Source of the DNA: Arthrobacter sp. Hiyo4 | Lineage (GTDB): Bacteria > Actinomycetota > Actinomycetes > Actinomycetales > Micrococcaceae | DNA: 64,000 nucleotides | Direction of reading: 5' to 3' | NCBI GenBank assembly: GCA_002370555.1 | Contig: AP014718.1 | Location: forward strand, 1,798,001 to 1,862,000 | Part shown: one piece after another, positions 51,088-61,335 of the stretch | Numbering within the stretch: the first letter of the stretch is position 1 | Layout: every line of letters starts with the position of its first letter | Position numbers and translations under genes: made by a program | The notes under the pieces: model-generated | Seen by the model: the letters and a program-made list of their open reading frames with translations, nothing else | Databases searched by the model: none | What the model was told of the DNA's origin: nothing

Positions 51088-52740
51088 AGCCCCGGCCTTC
51101 GTCGCCAAGACTAAAGCCGGACGCATCACTGATTTTGTTGACGCCCGAGTTGGCGGGTCAGGAATCCTGCGCGAATTCGGACGCAAGGTATTCCCCGATC
51201 ACTGGTCATTCATGTTCGGTGAAGTCGCCCTCTACTCTTTCGTCATCCTGCTGCTCTCGGGCACCTTCCTGACGTTCTTCTTTGATCCGTCAATGGCGGA
51301 GACCCACTACGACGGTTCATACCTGCCGTTGAAGAACGTCGAAATGTCCGTGGCGTACAGCTCCTCGCTGGACATTTCATTCGACATCCGTGGCGGCCTG
51401 TTCATGCGCCAGGTGCACCACTGGGCTGCCCTGCTGTTCGTCGCCTCGATCGCCGTGCACATGCTGCGCGTTTTCTTCACGGGCGCCTTCCGCAAACCGC
51501 GTGAAATGAACTGGGTTGTTGGCAGCGTCCTGCTGATCCTCGCCATGGCAGCCGGGTTCACTGGCTACTCACTCCCCGATGACCTGCTCTCCGGCAACGG
51601 CCTCCGGATCATCGACGGCGTTATCAAGTCCATCCCCGTGGTTGGTACCTACACTTCCTTCTTCCTCTTCGGCGGCGAGTTCCCCGGAACGGCTGTCATT
51701 GGCCGCCTGTACATGCTGCACATCCTGCTGGTGCCCGCGCTCATCCTGTTGATGATCGTCCTGCACCTGTTCATGGTGGTTGTGCACAAGCACACGCAGT
51801 ACCCCGGCCCGGCCGCAACGACGGTAACGTTGTTGGCTACCCGCTCGGCCCTGTTTACGCAGCCAAGGCAGGCGGCTTCTTCTTCATCGTCTTCGGTGTC
51901 ATTGCTCTGATGGCGGCCTTCTTCACGATCAACCCGATCTGGAACTACGGCCCCTACGACCCGTCGCCGGTTTCTGCCGGCACCCAGCCTGACTGGTACA
52001 TCGGGTTCGTTGATGGCGCCCTGCGCTTGATGCCCGGCGTCATTGGCGACTTCCACTTTGAATACGTCATCTTTGGCTACACGCTGACCCTGAATGTCCT
52101 CCTGCCGGCCCTGGTGCCCGCCGGAATCCTGTTCACGGTGATGTTCATGTACCCGTGGATCGAAAGCTGGATCACCAAGGACACCCGCGAACACCATGTC
52201 CTGGACCGTCCGCGGAACGCCCCCACGCGCACCGCCATCGGCGTTGCCGGCTTCGTCTGGTACTGCGTGATGTGGGCAGCCGCTGGTTCGGACCTCATCG
52301 CCACACACTTCCACGTGTCCCTGAATGACGTGACGTACTGGCTCCGCGCACTGTTCTTCATCGGCCCGGTCATCGCGTTTATGGTCGCCAAGCGGGTCGC
52401 CCTTGCCCTCCAGCGCAAGGACCGCGAAATCGCACTCCATGGCCGGGAGACCGGACGTATCGTCCGCCTTCCGCATGGCGAATTCATCGAGGTGCACGCG
52501 CCGCTGGATGAGTACAAGCGCTACAAGCTCGTCGGATTCGAGTCCCCCTCACCGCTGCCTGCGGTCCCCAACGACCACGGCATCGTGACGCGCAAGGAAA
52601 AGCAGCGTGCTTTCCTGTCAAAGTGGTTCTTCGAGGACCGTGTTGCGCCGGCGACGCCGGCAGAGCTGGAGGCCGCACACGGCCACCATGCCCACCCGGC
52701 GGTAGAGGCCGGCGAGGAAAGCAAGAGCCTCAGCCACTAA
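51059..52740 (+). CDS. qcrB: Cytochrome b subunit of the bc1 complex
   Basis: About 560 residues. The haem-binding helices are visible: [20 protein letters not shown] and [20 protein letters not shown], each with paired His residues; the quinol-site region [16 protein letters not shown] and the actinobacterial C-terminal extension with extra helices and a His-rich tail ([20 protein letters not shown]) follow. A base is missing near 51818 (GGCCCGGCCGCAACG), after which [20 protein letters not shown] continues. The start is ATG 51059 or 51065, inside the end of qcrA. Closes the operon; a strong terminator follows. Confidence 0.94.
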
Positions 52741-52760
52741 CTCACAGCAGTTATGCACGA

Positions 52761-52800
52761 ACAGGAAAGGCCCGGTCCGCATGGACCGGGCCTTTCCTGT
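52761..52800. terminator. Strong hairpin after qcrB
   Basis: An 18-bp perfect stem (ACAGGAAAGGCCCGGTCC and its complement) with a four-base GCAT loop, 20 bases after the qcrB stop and 38 bases before the converging GntR gene stop. It could end both transcripts. Confidence 0.88.
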
Positions 52801-52838
52801 CACTGGCCGCGGCCGCTGCGGGCAACTGCCGCCCGCTG

Positions 52839-53627
52839 TCAGTGGTTGCGGTAACCCAGCGACTGGTTCCGGGCAGGCCTCGCACCTGGCCGCTGGAGCG
52901 GTACCCATAGTTTGTAGCGGTCAGCCCGGTAATACGAAACCGAGTAGTCCACCATCGCCCGGGCAACAAAGGCGTGCCGCTGGATCTTGAGCAAGGGGGC
53001 GCCGACGTCGACGTTGAGCAGGCGCGCCGTCGAGGGGGAAGCGGCGGTCGCCTCGATCATGTCCTCCCCCACTCCATCACGAGGCCGAACTGCTCACTCA
53101 GCACGTTGTAGAGCGATGTTGGGGCCCGCCGTCCAAAAGACCCGGTACGCGCTGCGCCGGGATGAAGTTCTCGTCCACGCTCATCGGCTCACCGTCCGCC
53201 AGCAGCAGCCGCCGGAAACGCACCAGTGGCGTCCCCTCGTCCACCTGCAGTTCGCGGCCAGGAAGGCGCTGGCGCCGATCTGTTCAAAGCTCAGGACCTT
53301 GGCGGCCGGTACCATGCCGCGGCGCTGCATCTCTTCGCTGTATGAGGTGAGCTTTACCTGAAGGTCGAGTTTAGGCTTTCGTACGAACGTGCCGAGCCCG
53401 ACAACCCGCTCGAGGACTTCCTCGCCGACCAAGGCGTCGATGGCCTGCCGGACAGTCATCCGGGCCAGGCCGAACCGCAGGGCAAGATCCCGTTCCGAGG
53501 GCAGCGCAGATCCCGGCGGACAGGAATCGCTGATGTAGGCCCGGAGGATCTCCCTGAGCTGGATATAGATGGCGGTCCCGCTGCCGCGGTCGATCTCGCC
53601 GGCAACGCCGCGGGCATCAGCAGCCAC
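52839..53627 (-). CDS. GntR-family regulator, HutC subfamily (UTRA domain)
   Basis: About 263 residues. The winged helix-turn-helix is AIYIQLREILRAYISDSCPP, LPSERDLALRFGLARMTVRQ and VVGLGTFVRKPK. The C-terminal UTRA effector domain includes KLTSYSEEMQRRGMVPAAKV, FRRLLLADGEPMSVDE and RADRYKLWVPLQRP. HutC-type regulators often sense sugar phosphates or amino-acid derivatives. Three bases are missing, near 53262, 53122 and 53073. GTG at 53627. It is divergent from the HPr-like gene 53801, which it may control; that is inference from position. Confidence 0.87.
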
Positions 53628-53800
53628 GGAGCAACGTCCTTGCTTCAGTTTTCACTGTCCAAGCTTAAGGCAGGCAGCGCCGCCGGACTAGACCAGTTCC
53701 GGCAACCGACCGGTCCCACTCCCCCGTTTCGTCGCGCGGCCATCCAGCCGGATATATTGGACAGGAAATTCAGCGATGACGGTTTGGGGACCGTCAGGAA

Positions 53801-54105
53801 ATGGGAGACCCCTTGCCAGCGCATAAGGCCGTTGTGTCAGCGTCAGTCGGCCTGCATGCCCGCCCTGCCGCCATGTTCGTCAGGGCAGTGACGGCAACCG
53901 GACTTCCTGTCACCATCCGCAAGGCGGGCATCCAGGGTGTCGATGCCCGCTCCCTCCTGGAAGTCATGATTGCCGACTTCCCCTTCGGCTGCGAGGTAGA
54001 GCTTTCAGTCCACGAAGGCGGTCTCAGCGGCGCTGTCAGTCACCGCGACGCCGAGGCGGCCCTGCGGATGCTGGCCGAGCTCCTGGAGTCGCAGGGCCCG
54101 GCTAG
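53801..54105 (+). CDS. HPr-family phosphocarrier protein
   Basis: About 97-101 residues. The active-site block is SASVGLHARPAAMFVRAV with the phosphorylatable His in GLHARPA; the regulatory-loop region reads IQGVDARSLLEVMIADFPFG. The ATG at 53801 opens the frame, but TTG at 53813 (MPAHKAVVSASVG) has GGGAGA six bases upstream and fits the family better. A base is missing near 54099; restoring it gives GPG and stop TAG at 54103, otherwise the frame runs into ctaF on the other strand. No EI or EII genes are nearby. Member of PTS or a regulatory HPr paralogue. Confidence 0.8.
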
Positions 54106-54171
54106 CCCCTGCCAGGGCCTATATCCCGTGACTTCCCGCGCCAAATCGACGCTGCAACCGAATTGTCAAGA

Positions 54172-54210
54172 ACGACGTCGGGCCCCACCAGAAGGTGGGC
54201 CCGACGTCGT
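54172..54210. terminator. Hairpin between the HPr-like gene and ctaF
   Basis: ACGACGTCGGGCCCAC and its complement form a 16-bp stem with one bulged C and a short AGAAG loop. It lies between converging genes. Confidence 0.75.
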
Positions 54211-54244
54211 AATTCATAAAATGTCTGCTGAAGCTCAGCGGCTC

Positions 54245-54646
54245 CTAGTGGGCGTGGTCCCCACGGCTGTACTCGAAGACCCACCCCACGAGGGCGACGA
54301 CTGCGAGCCCGGCTGCGATGAACAGGATCCACCAACCCACTGCCAGGCCCAGGAATCCGCCCGCGCAGGCGAGGCCCAGTACCAGCGGCCACCAGCTCCA
54401 GGGGCTGAAGTGCCCCTGTTCACCGGCGCCCTCGTGGATCTCGGCGTCATTGCGGTCCTCGGGACGCATACCGACGCGCTTGCCGGTGAACCCAAGGTAG
54501 CCGCCGATCATCCCGGAGAGTCCGCCCACCAGGAGGATCCCCAGTGTTCCGACCCACTCATGCCAGTTGGTCAGGAAACCGTAGACCAGGGAAACCGGTA
54601 CGAAGAAGAAGACTCCGGCTCCAAATATCCATGATTCGATTTTCAC
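54245..54646 (-). CDS. ctaF: Cytochrome c oxidase subunit IV (actinobacterial)
   Basis: An intact 133-residue small subunit: two N-terminal TM helices ([40 protein letters not shown]), a hydrophilic loop ([20 protein letters not shown]) and two C-terminal TM helices ([40 protein letters not shown]). This is the fourth subunit of the actinobacterial aa3 oxidase. Its start overlaps the ctaD stop by four bases, consistent with a ctaC-ctaD-ctaF operon. Confidence 0.94.
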   Translation of the reverse strand: MKIESWIFGAGVFFFVPVSLVYGFLTNWHEWVGTLGILLVGGLSGMIGGYLGFTGKRVGMRPEDRNDAEIHEGAGEQGHFSPWSWWPLVLGLACAGGFLGLAVGWWILFIAAGLAVVALVGWVFEYSRGDHAH

Positions 54647-56368
54647 TTGGCGGTGTCCTTCTGGTCGGCGTTACCAAGCACCGCTGCTGCGGCTGCAGGC
54701 GATTCAACGGTGTGTACCTGCGAGAGCTCAGGGTGGTGGAGGTCCAGGGCGGGACGCTCCGAACGGATCCGCGGCAGCGAGGTGAAGTTGTGGCGCGGCG
54801 GCGGGCATGAAGTGGCCCACTCAAGCGACGCTCCGAAGCCCCACGGGTCATCCACTTCAACACGCTCGGAGCTGCGCCAGGTGATGTAGACGTTCCAGAA
54901 GAAGGGAATCAGGGATGCGCCCAGCACAAACGAGGAGATGGTGGAGAACTGGTTCATCCAGGCGAAGTTGTCCTCCACCAGGTAGTCCGCATAACGGCGG
55001 GGCATGCCTTCAACACCCAGCCAGTGCTGGATCAGGAACGTGCCGTGGAAGCCCAGGAACAGCAGCCAGAAGTGGATCTTTCCGAGGCGCTCGTTCAGCA
55101 TCTTGCCGGTCCACTTGGGCCACCAGAAGTAGAAGCCTGCGAACATCGCGAACACCACGGTGCCGAACACTACGTAGTGGAAGTGCGCCACCACGAAGTA
55201 GGAATCAGAGACGTGGAAGTCCAGCGGAGGCGAAGCCAGGATGATCCCGGTCAGGCCACCGAAGAGGAACGTGATGAGGAAGCCGATGCTCCACAGCATG
55301 GGAGTCTCGAATGTAATGGACCCCCGCCACATGGTGCCGATCCAGTTGAAGAACTTCACGCCGGTCGGGACCGCGATCAGCATGGTCATGAAGGCGAAGA
55401 ACGGCAGCAGCACCGAACCGGTCACATACATGTGGTGAGCCCACACGGTCACGGACAGGGCCGCAATGGCGATGGTGGCGTACACAAGGCCCTTGTAACC
55501 GAAGATAGGTTTGCGGCTGAAGACCGGGAAGATCTCCGAGACGATGCCGAAGAACGGCAGCGCGATGATGTAGACCTCGGGGTGGCCGAAGAACCAGAAC
55601 AGGTGCTGCCACAGCACCGCCCGCCGTTCTCCGGATCGAAGATGTGGGCACCGAAGCGGCGATCCGCGCCGAGCGCGAACAGTGCCGCAGCCAGCGGCGG
55701 GAAGGCCATCAGCACGAGGATGGACGTTACCAGGGCGTTCCAGGTGAAGATGGGCATCCGCCACATGGTCATGCCCGGAGCACGCATACAGATGATGGTG
55801 GTGATGAAGTTGACCGCGCCCAGGATGGTGCCGAAGCCGGACAGAGCCAGGCCGAAGACCCACAGGTCACCACCGATGCCGGGGCTGAACGTCGTGTTGG
55901 ACAGCGGCGCGTAAGCGAACCAGCCGAACGACGCCGCACCCTGCGGCGTGATGAAACCAGACACCGCGATGGTGGAGCCAAAGAGGAAGAACCAGAAGGC
56001 CAGTGCGTTCAGCCGCGGGAACGCGACGTCGGGGCACCGATCTGCAGCGGCATGATGACGTTGGTGAAGCCGGCGAACAGCGGCGTCGCGAACATCAGCA
56101 GCATGACGGTGCCGTGCATCGTGAACAGCTGGTTGTACTGCTCTTTGGTCTGCAGGATCTGCATGCCCGGTTCGAACAGCTCAGCCCGGATGAGCAGAGC
56201 CATGACGCCACCGAGGCAGAAGAACACAAACGACGCGATCAGGTACATGTACCCGATGGTCTTGTGGTCGGTGGAGGTGATCCAGTTGACGACGATGCGT
56301 CCCTTGGACTTAGGAACTACGGGAGCCTCAAGGGTTCCGGCAGGTGCGGTCTGGGTATAAGTAGCCAC
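54643..56368 (-). CDS. ctaD: Cytochrome c oxidase subunit I
   Basis: About 575 residues, the catalytic aa3 subunit reducing O2 and pumping protons. Conserved blocks: [37 protein letters not shown] (haem a His), [19 protein letters not shown] (CuB His and cross-linked Tyr region), [31 protein letters not shown]. Bases are missing near 56033 (after MPLQIGAP) and 55625 (before AVLWQHLF), both inside invariant regions of an essential-type enzyme. It sits between ctaC (9 bases upstream) and ctaF. Confidence 0.94.
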
Positions 56369-56377
56369 GTCGCTCCC

Positions 56378-57250
56378 TTACTTAATTTCGTTCAGATTCG
56401 GGTTGCGGTCATACTCTTCGCCGAGGAGTCCCGTGTTGCCATCTGCCTTGAGCTTGTCCATGTGAGCCTGGAATTCGGTCTCAGAGACAACCTTGACGCG
56501 GAACAGCATTTCAGAGTGGTACTCGCCGCAGAGTTCGGCGCACTTGCCGTCGTAGGTTCCCTCTTTGGTGGGCGTGAACCTGATGTAGTTGGTCTTGCCG
56601 GGGATCATGTCGCGCTTCTGCAGGAAGGCGGGAACCCAGAAAGAGTGGATGACATCGCGGGAGTTCAGTTCGAGGTCAACGGACTTTCCAACCGGCAGGT
56701 AGAGCGTCGGCAGCGCTTCCTTGTCGATGGTGTTGCCCGTCAGGTGTGCCTGGACTCCAGCTTCGTGGACATCCTCGGTTACGACCTCGCCGGACTTGTA
56801 GTTGAAGTCCCAGGCCCACTGCTTGCCGCGTACGTCAACAACGACGTCGGCCGGCTTGGAGCGGTCATCGATGGCCTGCTGGTCGCGGTCGGTGAAGTAG
56901 AAGAACACCAGGACCATGAACAGCGGGATGGTCAGGTAAAAGACCTCCAGCGGGAGATTAAAGCTGGTCTGCCGCGGGAAACCCGTGGTGCCCTTGCGGC
57001 GGCGGTAGGCGACAAGGCACCAAACGATCAAACCCCACGTGATGATGCCCACAACAAGGGCTGCAATCCATGAGTTGACCCAGAGGTCCATGATCCGGTC
57101 AGTGTGATTGGTGGTGCCACGCTCGGTGGGCAGCCACCCCTTCTCTACCTCTGGCGAACATCCAGTCAAAACCAACGCGCCGGCAACTGCCAAGCCTGAG
57201 ATCGTAGTGATCGTTTTGCGTCGGCTGCCGGTTCGGTTCTGCGAACTCAC
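56378..57250 (-). CDS. ctaC: Cytochrome c oxidase subunit II, lipoprotein
   Basis: An intact 290-residue subunit. The signal peptide ends in lipobox LTGC (Cys31), so it is lipid-anchored. Two TM helices (WIAALVVGIITWGLIVWCLV; LEVFYLTIPLFMVLVFFYF) precede the periplasmic-side CuA domain, with WAWDFNY (electron entry), DVIHSFWVPAF and the CuA ligands CAELCGEYHSEM. It accepts electrons from QcrC. GTG at 57250. First gene of the ctaC-ctaD-ctaF operon. Confidence 0.95.
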   Translation of the reverse strand: MSSQNRTGSRRKTITTISGLAVAGALVLTGCSPEVEKGWLPTERGTTNHTDRIMDLWVNSWIAALVVGIITWGLIVWCLVAYRRRKGTTGFPRQTSFNLPLEVFYLTIPLFMVLVFFYFTDRDQQAIDDRSKPADVVVDVRGKQWAWDFNYKSGEVVTEDVHEAGVQAHLTGNTIDKEALPTLYLPVGKSVDLELNSRDVIHSFWVPAFLQKRDMIPGKTNYIRFTPTKEGTYDGKCAELCGEYHSEMLFRVKVVSETEFQAHMDKLKADGNTGLLGEEYDRNPNLNEIK

Positions 57251-57367
57251 AGACGGCCCTTCCTACTTGTTGCTGTTGCCAGGCCACCCAAGGGGCGTCC
57301 GGGCACACTAAAAGTTTTACTACTCGGTGTAGAGCTTACCGCTCTGCCGGGCGTTTCGCCCACATGT

Positions 57368-57416
57368 CGGCGCCGTGCCTCCGTACCGTTTTTGGCTGAC
57401 GGAAAGCACGGCGCCG
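57368..57416 (-). terminator. Long-loop inverted repeat after the IscA-type gene
   Basis: CGGCGCCGTGC and GCACGGCGCCG form an 11-bp perfect stem around a 27-base loop, 22 bases after the stop at 57438 on the minus strand. It contains no clear T tract at its end, so its terminator role is uncertain. Confidence 0.45.
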
Positions 57417-57437
57417 GCATCGGGCGAAAGAACCGGG

Positions 57438-57818
57438 TCAGTGGAAGGAATCACCACAGGCGCAGGAGCCACCGGCATTGGGGTTGTCGATGGTGAAGCC
57501 CTGCTTGGAGATGGTGTCCTCGAAATCGATGCTGGCACCGCTGAGGTACGGCACGCTCATCTTGTCCACCACAACCTCGACGCCGTCGTAGTCACGGACG
57601 GCGTCTCCGTCAAGGAGCCGCTCGTCGAAGTACAGCTGGTAGATGAGGCCGGAGCAGCCGCCGGGCTGGACGGCAACGCGGAGGCGGAGATCGGTCCGCC
57701 CTTCCTGCTCCAGGAGGCTGCGCACCTTGCCTGCTGCGACGTCGGTCAGTTTGACCTCATGTGTGGCCAGTTCAGCGCTGGTGGTCTCGGTGATGTTCTC
57801 GTTGGTTGCGGTGCTCAT
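57438..57818 (-). CDS. A-type iron-sulfur cluster carrier (IscA/ErpA-like)
   Basis: An intact 126-residue protein. After a Thr/Glu-rich start the HesB/IscA fold shows LRLRVAVQPGGCSGLIYQLY and the C-terminal GGSCACGDSFH, which provide the three conserved Cys residues that hold a cluster. It would deliver Fe-S clusters to apoproteins, possibly including the Rieske protein nearby; that last point is inference. It stands alone, 185 bases beyond ctaC. Confidence 0.92.
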   Translation of the reverse strand: MSTATNENITETTSAELATHEVKLTDVAAGKVRSLLEQEGRTDLRLRVAVQPGGCSGLIYQLYFDERLLDGDAVRDYDGVEVVVDKMSVPYLSGASIDFEDTISKQGFTIDNPNAGGSCACGDSFH

Positions 57819-58001
57819 TTGGCCTACCTTAGGACGGTCCTGGCGGCCCCGCGTCAGCGGTGCCTGCCCCTACGGATACGGTACGGGCTATAGCTACATG
57901 CTACTTCGGTCAGCCCTGTAGCTCTAACTCCTGACGTAACCAAGCCCGCCCGCTGATTGTTCCCAACGGTGGAGGGATGCCGGCATCAGAGGGACACGGA
58001 T

Positions 58002-59446
58002 TCAGGCCACGCCTTCTGCGTTCAGCCGGGCGAGCAGCAGCGCCTCGGCGACCACGGCGTTCTTGAAATCACCAATGTGGAGGGACTCGTTGGCACTGTG
58101 GGCACGGGAATCGGGATCCTCGACACCGGTCACGAGGATCTGGACGTCCGGATATACGTCCATCAGGTCTGCGATAAACGGAATTGACCCGCCGATACCC
58201 ATCTCCACTGCCGGAACACCCCAGGCCTCCCCCAGCGCCCACATGGCGAACTTCGCCGCAGTTGAAGATGTATCCGCGAGGAACGACTTTCCGCTTTCCC
58301 CGGGAGTGAACACCACTTTTGCCCCAAAGGGTGCATTGGCCTGGACGTGATGTTTAACGGCTTCCATCGCTGCCACCGGATCCTGGCCAGGTGCCAGGCG
58401 CAGGCTGAACTTGGCGCGCGCCCGGGGCAGGAGCGTGTTCGAGGCCACGTCCACGGCGGGCGCATCGAAGCCGATGATGGACAGTGCTGGCTTGGTCCAC
58501 AGCCGTGCGGCGATGCTTCCGGTGCCTGCGAGCCGGACGCCGTCGAGAACGGAGGAATCGGCACGGTACTCGGCTTCTGTGAGCTCCACGCCGACGTTGT
58601 CATTTGATACCAGGCCTTCGATGGCCACGTTGCCGTCCGCGTCGTGGAGGGTGGCAATCAAACGGGACAGCAGGGTTGGCGCGTCCAGCACGGGTCCGCC
58701 GAACATGCCCGAGTGGACAGCATGCTCCAGCACCTGGACTTCAATGGTTCCGTCCACGAGGCCACGCAGGCTAGTGGTCAGGGCGGGGATGCCCACCTCA
58801 CAGTTGCTGGAATCGGCCACCACGATCACATCGGCCCCCAGCAGTTCCCGGTGCGTTTCCAGGAACGAACGGAAGGTGGGAGAACCCGCTTCCTCCTCAC
58901 CTTCGAAGAAGAACGTCACACCAAGGCCGAATTCCGTGCCCAGAACCTCGGTCGCTGCAGCATAGGCGGCAACATGGGCCATTATCCCGGCCTTGTCGTC
59001 AGCAGCACCACGGCCGTACAGCCTGCCGTCCCGTTCGACGGCGGCGAAAGGCTCTGTTTCCCAAAGCGCCGGGTCCCCGGGAGGCTGGACGTCGTGGTGG
59101 GCGTACAGCAGGATGGTCGGCTTCCCTTCTGCCGCCCGTCGGCGTGCGACGACGGCAGGTCCGCCGGGGTGCCGTCATCGGTGATACTGCGCAGGACCTG
59201 GACGTCCTCAAGGCCGGCGGCGCGCAGCAGTTCCGCTACCGCCTGCGCGCTGGCCTCCAAGGGTGCAGGATCGAAACTGGGCCAGGCGATGCCGGGAATG
59301 GCCACAAGTTCCTTGAGCCGGTCGAGAGTCGTGTCGAAGGAACCTGCCACGGAGAGCCTGAGTCCGTCCGCATCGATGGCCGGTGCAGGGTGACCGGAGC
59401 CGGGGGTATTGGCGTCGGACGGACTGGCTGCTGGAGTGGGAGTCAT
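58002..59446 (-). CDS. M20 family dipeptidase
   Basis: About 481 residues. Zinc motifs: LLYAHHDVQPPGD, LYGRGAADDKAGIM and FFFEGEEEAGSPTFRSFL, with the lid domain in between. This matches the dipeptidase-type M20 group (CNDP/DapE-like), distinct from the other M20 gene in this window. ATG at 59446 (MTPTPAASPSD); the first 35 residues are a Pro/Ala-rich extension. One base is missing near 59160, where ADLPAVVARRRAAEGKP joins the N-terminal part. Divergent from the DUF3043 gene. Confidence 0.88.
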
Positions 59447-59499
59447 GGCGAACACAATACCCGCGCCGAACTCCTTGGGCCGCAAGGTATTCTGTTCAC

Positions 59500-60102
59500 G
59501 TGTTCGGACGTAAAAAGGAAGCGCCAACGGCGCAGCAATCAATAGACCAGCAGGCCGCTGAATCGGCAGCCCGGCAGGATGCCGCGTTGGGCAAGGGTGC
59601 GCCCACGCCCAAGCGCAAAGCCCAGGAGGCTGCCCGCAAGCGGCCCCTGGTACCGGAGGACCGCAAGGCGTCCAAGGCCGCTGAGCGCCAGGCTATCCAA
59701 GACCAACGGACCAAAATGCGCCAGGCGCTCGACACAGGTGATGAAAAGTTCCTGCCCCTGCGCGACAAGGGTCCGCAGAAGCGTTATGCGCGCGACTACG
59801 TGGATGCACGCTTCAGCCTGGGCGAATACTTGATGTTCGGCGCCCTGGTATTTGTCATCATTTCCCTCATCGTTCCGGCTTCCAGCGAGCAGATGGTTTA
59901 TGTCCTGGGCGGTTTTTGGGTGATGTTCCTGGCCGTCTTTGTGGATGTGTTCATTCTGTCCCGGCAGCTCCGCAAGAAGCTGACCGAGAAGTTCGGCGAG
60001 GTTGAGCGCGGCACAGTCTGGTACGGCTCCATGCGCTCCCTGCAGTTCCGCAAGCTGCGCCTGCCCAAGCCGCTCGTGAAGCGCGGCCACTACCCGTCCT
60101 GA
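59500..60102 (+). CDS. DUF3043 family membrane protein
   Basis: An intact 200-residue protein. A long charged, helical N-terminus (MFGRKKEAPTAQQSIDQQAA; KRKAQEAARKRPLVPEDRKA) is followed by the block FLPLRDKGPQKRYARDYVDA and two TM helices (LMFGALVFVIISLIVPAS; MVYVLGGFWVMFLAVFVDVF), then a basic C-terminus. This is the actinobacterial DUF3043 family; function unknown. GTG at 59500, divergent from the M20 gene. Confidence 0.9.
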   Translation: MFGRKKEAPTAQQSIDQQAAESAARQDAALGKGAPTPKRKAQEAARKRPLVPEDRKASKAAERQAIQDQRTKMRQALDTGDEKFLPLRDKGPQKRYARDYVDARFSLGEYLMFGALVFVIISLIVPASSEQMVYVLGGFWVMFLAVFVDVFILSRQLRKKLTEKFGEVERGTVWYGSMRSLQFRKLRLPKPLVKRGHYPS

Positions 60103-60143
60103 CGTGCAGGCCGGGCCAAACCTGGCAGCACTCCTCCCTTAAA

Positions 60144-60183
60144 CAACGAAAACCCGGTGGTCCAACCACCGGGGTTCTCGTTG
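60144..60183. terminator. Terminator between DUF3043 and pyrD
   Basis: CAACGAAAACCCGGTGGT pairs with ACCACCGGGGTTCTCGTTG apart from one mismatch, around a four-base loop, between converging genes. It can serve both strands. Confidence 0.8.
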
Positions 60184-60189
60184 TGTGAG

Positions 60190-61260
60190 TCAGCGGTTGC
60201 GTCGCGCTTTCGCCAGGTCGCGGTTGATCCGCGCCGCCCAGAACGGCCCCTCGTACAGGAAGGCCGTGTAGCCCTGGACCAGCGTGGCACCGGCATCCAG
60301 ACGGTCCTGGACGTCTTTCGCCGTCTCGACGCCGCCGACGGCCACCAGCGTGATCGTGCCCCGGTGGCCTCCTTGAGCCGGCGAAGGACTTCCAATGAAC
60401 GCTGCTTCAGCGGTGCTCCGGACAGGCCCCGGCGCCGCATGCGGCCACTTTCGCGGCCGGCGACGCCAGCCCCTCACGCCCGATCGTGGTGTTGGTAGCG
60501 ATAATGCCGTCCAGCTTGAGGTCCAGGGCCAGCTTGGCGACGTCGTCGATGTCCTCATCGCTGAGGTCCGGTGCGATCTTGACCAGCAGCGGGACGTGCC
60601 GGCCTGCCGCCTTGTCCGCCTCGTCCCCACCGCGGTCAGCAGCGGGCGGAGTGTCTGGACATCCTGGAGAAGGCGCAGGCCGGGCGTGTTGGGTGAGCTG
60701 ACATTGACCACCAGGTAGTCCGCGGCCGGCGCCAGGCTCCGGGCGCTGATCAGGTAATCGGCCACGGCGTCGTCGAGTTCCACCACCTTGCTCTTGCCGA
60801 TGTTCACCCCGATCACGGGGCGCACGTTAGGGTGCCGGCGCTGCAGGGCGGCGCGTGCCGCTTTGAGGCGCGGTTCGATGGCGGCCGCGCCATCGTTGTT
60901 GAACCCCATCCGATTAATAACAGCCCGGTCCTCGACCAGCCTGAATAGACGAGGCTTCTCGTTGCCCGGCTGCGCCTGCCCGGTGATGGTCCCTACTTCG
61001 ACATGGCCAAAGCCAAGTTCGGTGAGGGCCTCGATGCCGAATCCCTCCTTGTCGAACCCTGCTGCGAGACCGAACGGGGATGGGAAGGTCAGTCCAAACG
61101 CAGAAGTCTGCAGTGAGGCCGAGGGTGCCGTGAACCTGTGCAGCAGCCGTCCTCCGCCGGAAGTATGGGCAAGTTTGATTCCCTGGAATCCGATCTTGTG
61201 GGCGCGTTCCGCGTCCATCCACGAAAAGGCCAGCCTGAAGAATGTCGGATATACGCGCAT
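60190..61260 (-). CDS. pyrD: Dihydroorotate dehydrogenase (quinone), class 2
   Basis: About 357 residues. This membrane-associated flavoenzyme oxidises dihydroorotate with quinone in pyrimidine synthesis. N-terminal helices ([20 protein letters not shown]) mark class 2. FMN/active-site blocks: [55 protein letters not shown] (catalytic Ser), [17 protein letters not shown] and [13 protein letters not shown]. Three bases are missing near 60636, 60431 and 60358. ATG at 61260. Converges with DUF3043. Confidence 0.93.
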   Translation of the reverse strand: MRVYPTFFRLAFSWMDAERAHKIGFQGIKLAHTSGGGRLLHRFTAPSASLQTSAFGLTFPSPFGLAAGFDKEGFGIEALTELGFGHVEVGTITGQAQPGNEKPRLFRLVEDRAVINRMGFNNDGAAAIEPRLKAARAALQRRHPNVRPVIGVNIGKSKVVELDDAVADYLISARSLAPAADYLVVNVSSPNTPGLRLLQDVQTLRPLLTAVGTRRTRRQAGTSRCWSRSHRTSAMRTSTTSPSWPWTSSWTALSLPTPRSGVRGWRRRPRKWPHAAPGPVRSTAEAAFIGSPSPAQGGHRGTITLVAVGGVETAKDVQDRLDAGATLVQGYTAFLYEGPFWAARINRDLAKARRNR

Positions 61261-61335
61261 GGCTCTAGTTTTCCGTCTCGGACGGTCCTGACCAAACCGG
61301 GCCGGCATACATGCGGCTCCGGCTACCATAAAGCC

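Noticed and set aside
53801..54634. A 277-residue extended HPr fusion
   Set aside because: The extra 170 residues are the antisense of ctaF and of a terminator hairpin; one missing base near 54099 explains the lost stop.
55024..55914. A 296-codon open frame opposite ctaD
   Set aside because: Shadow rich in His, Asp and Glu from hydrophobic codons of the oxidase read backwards.
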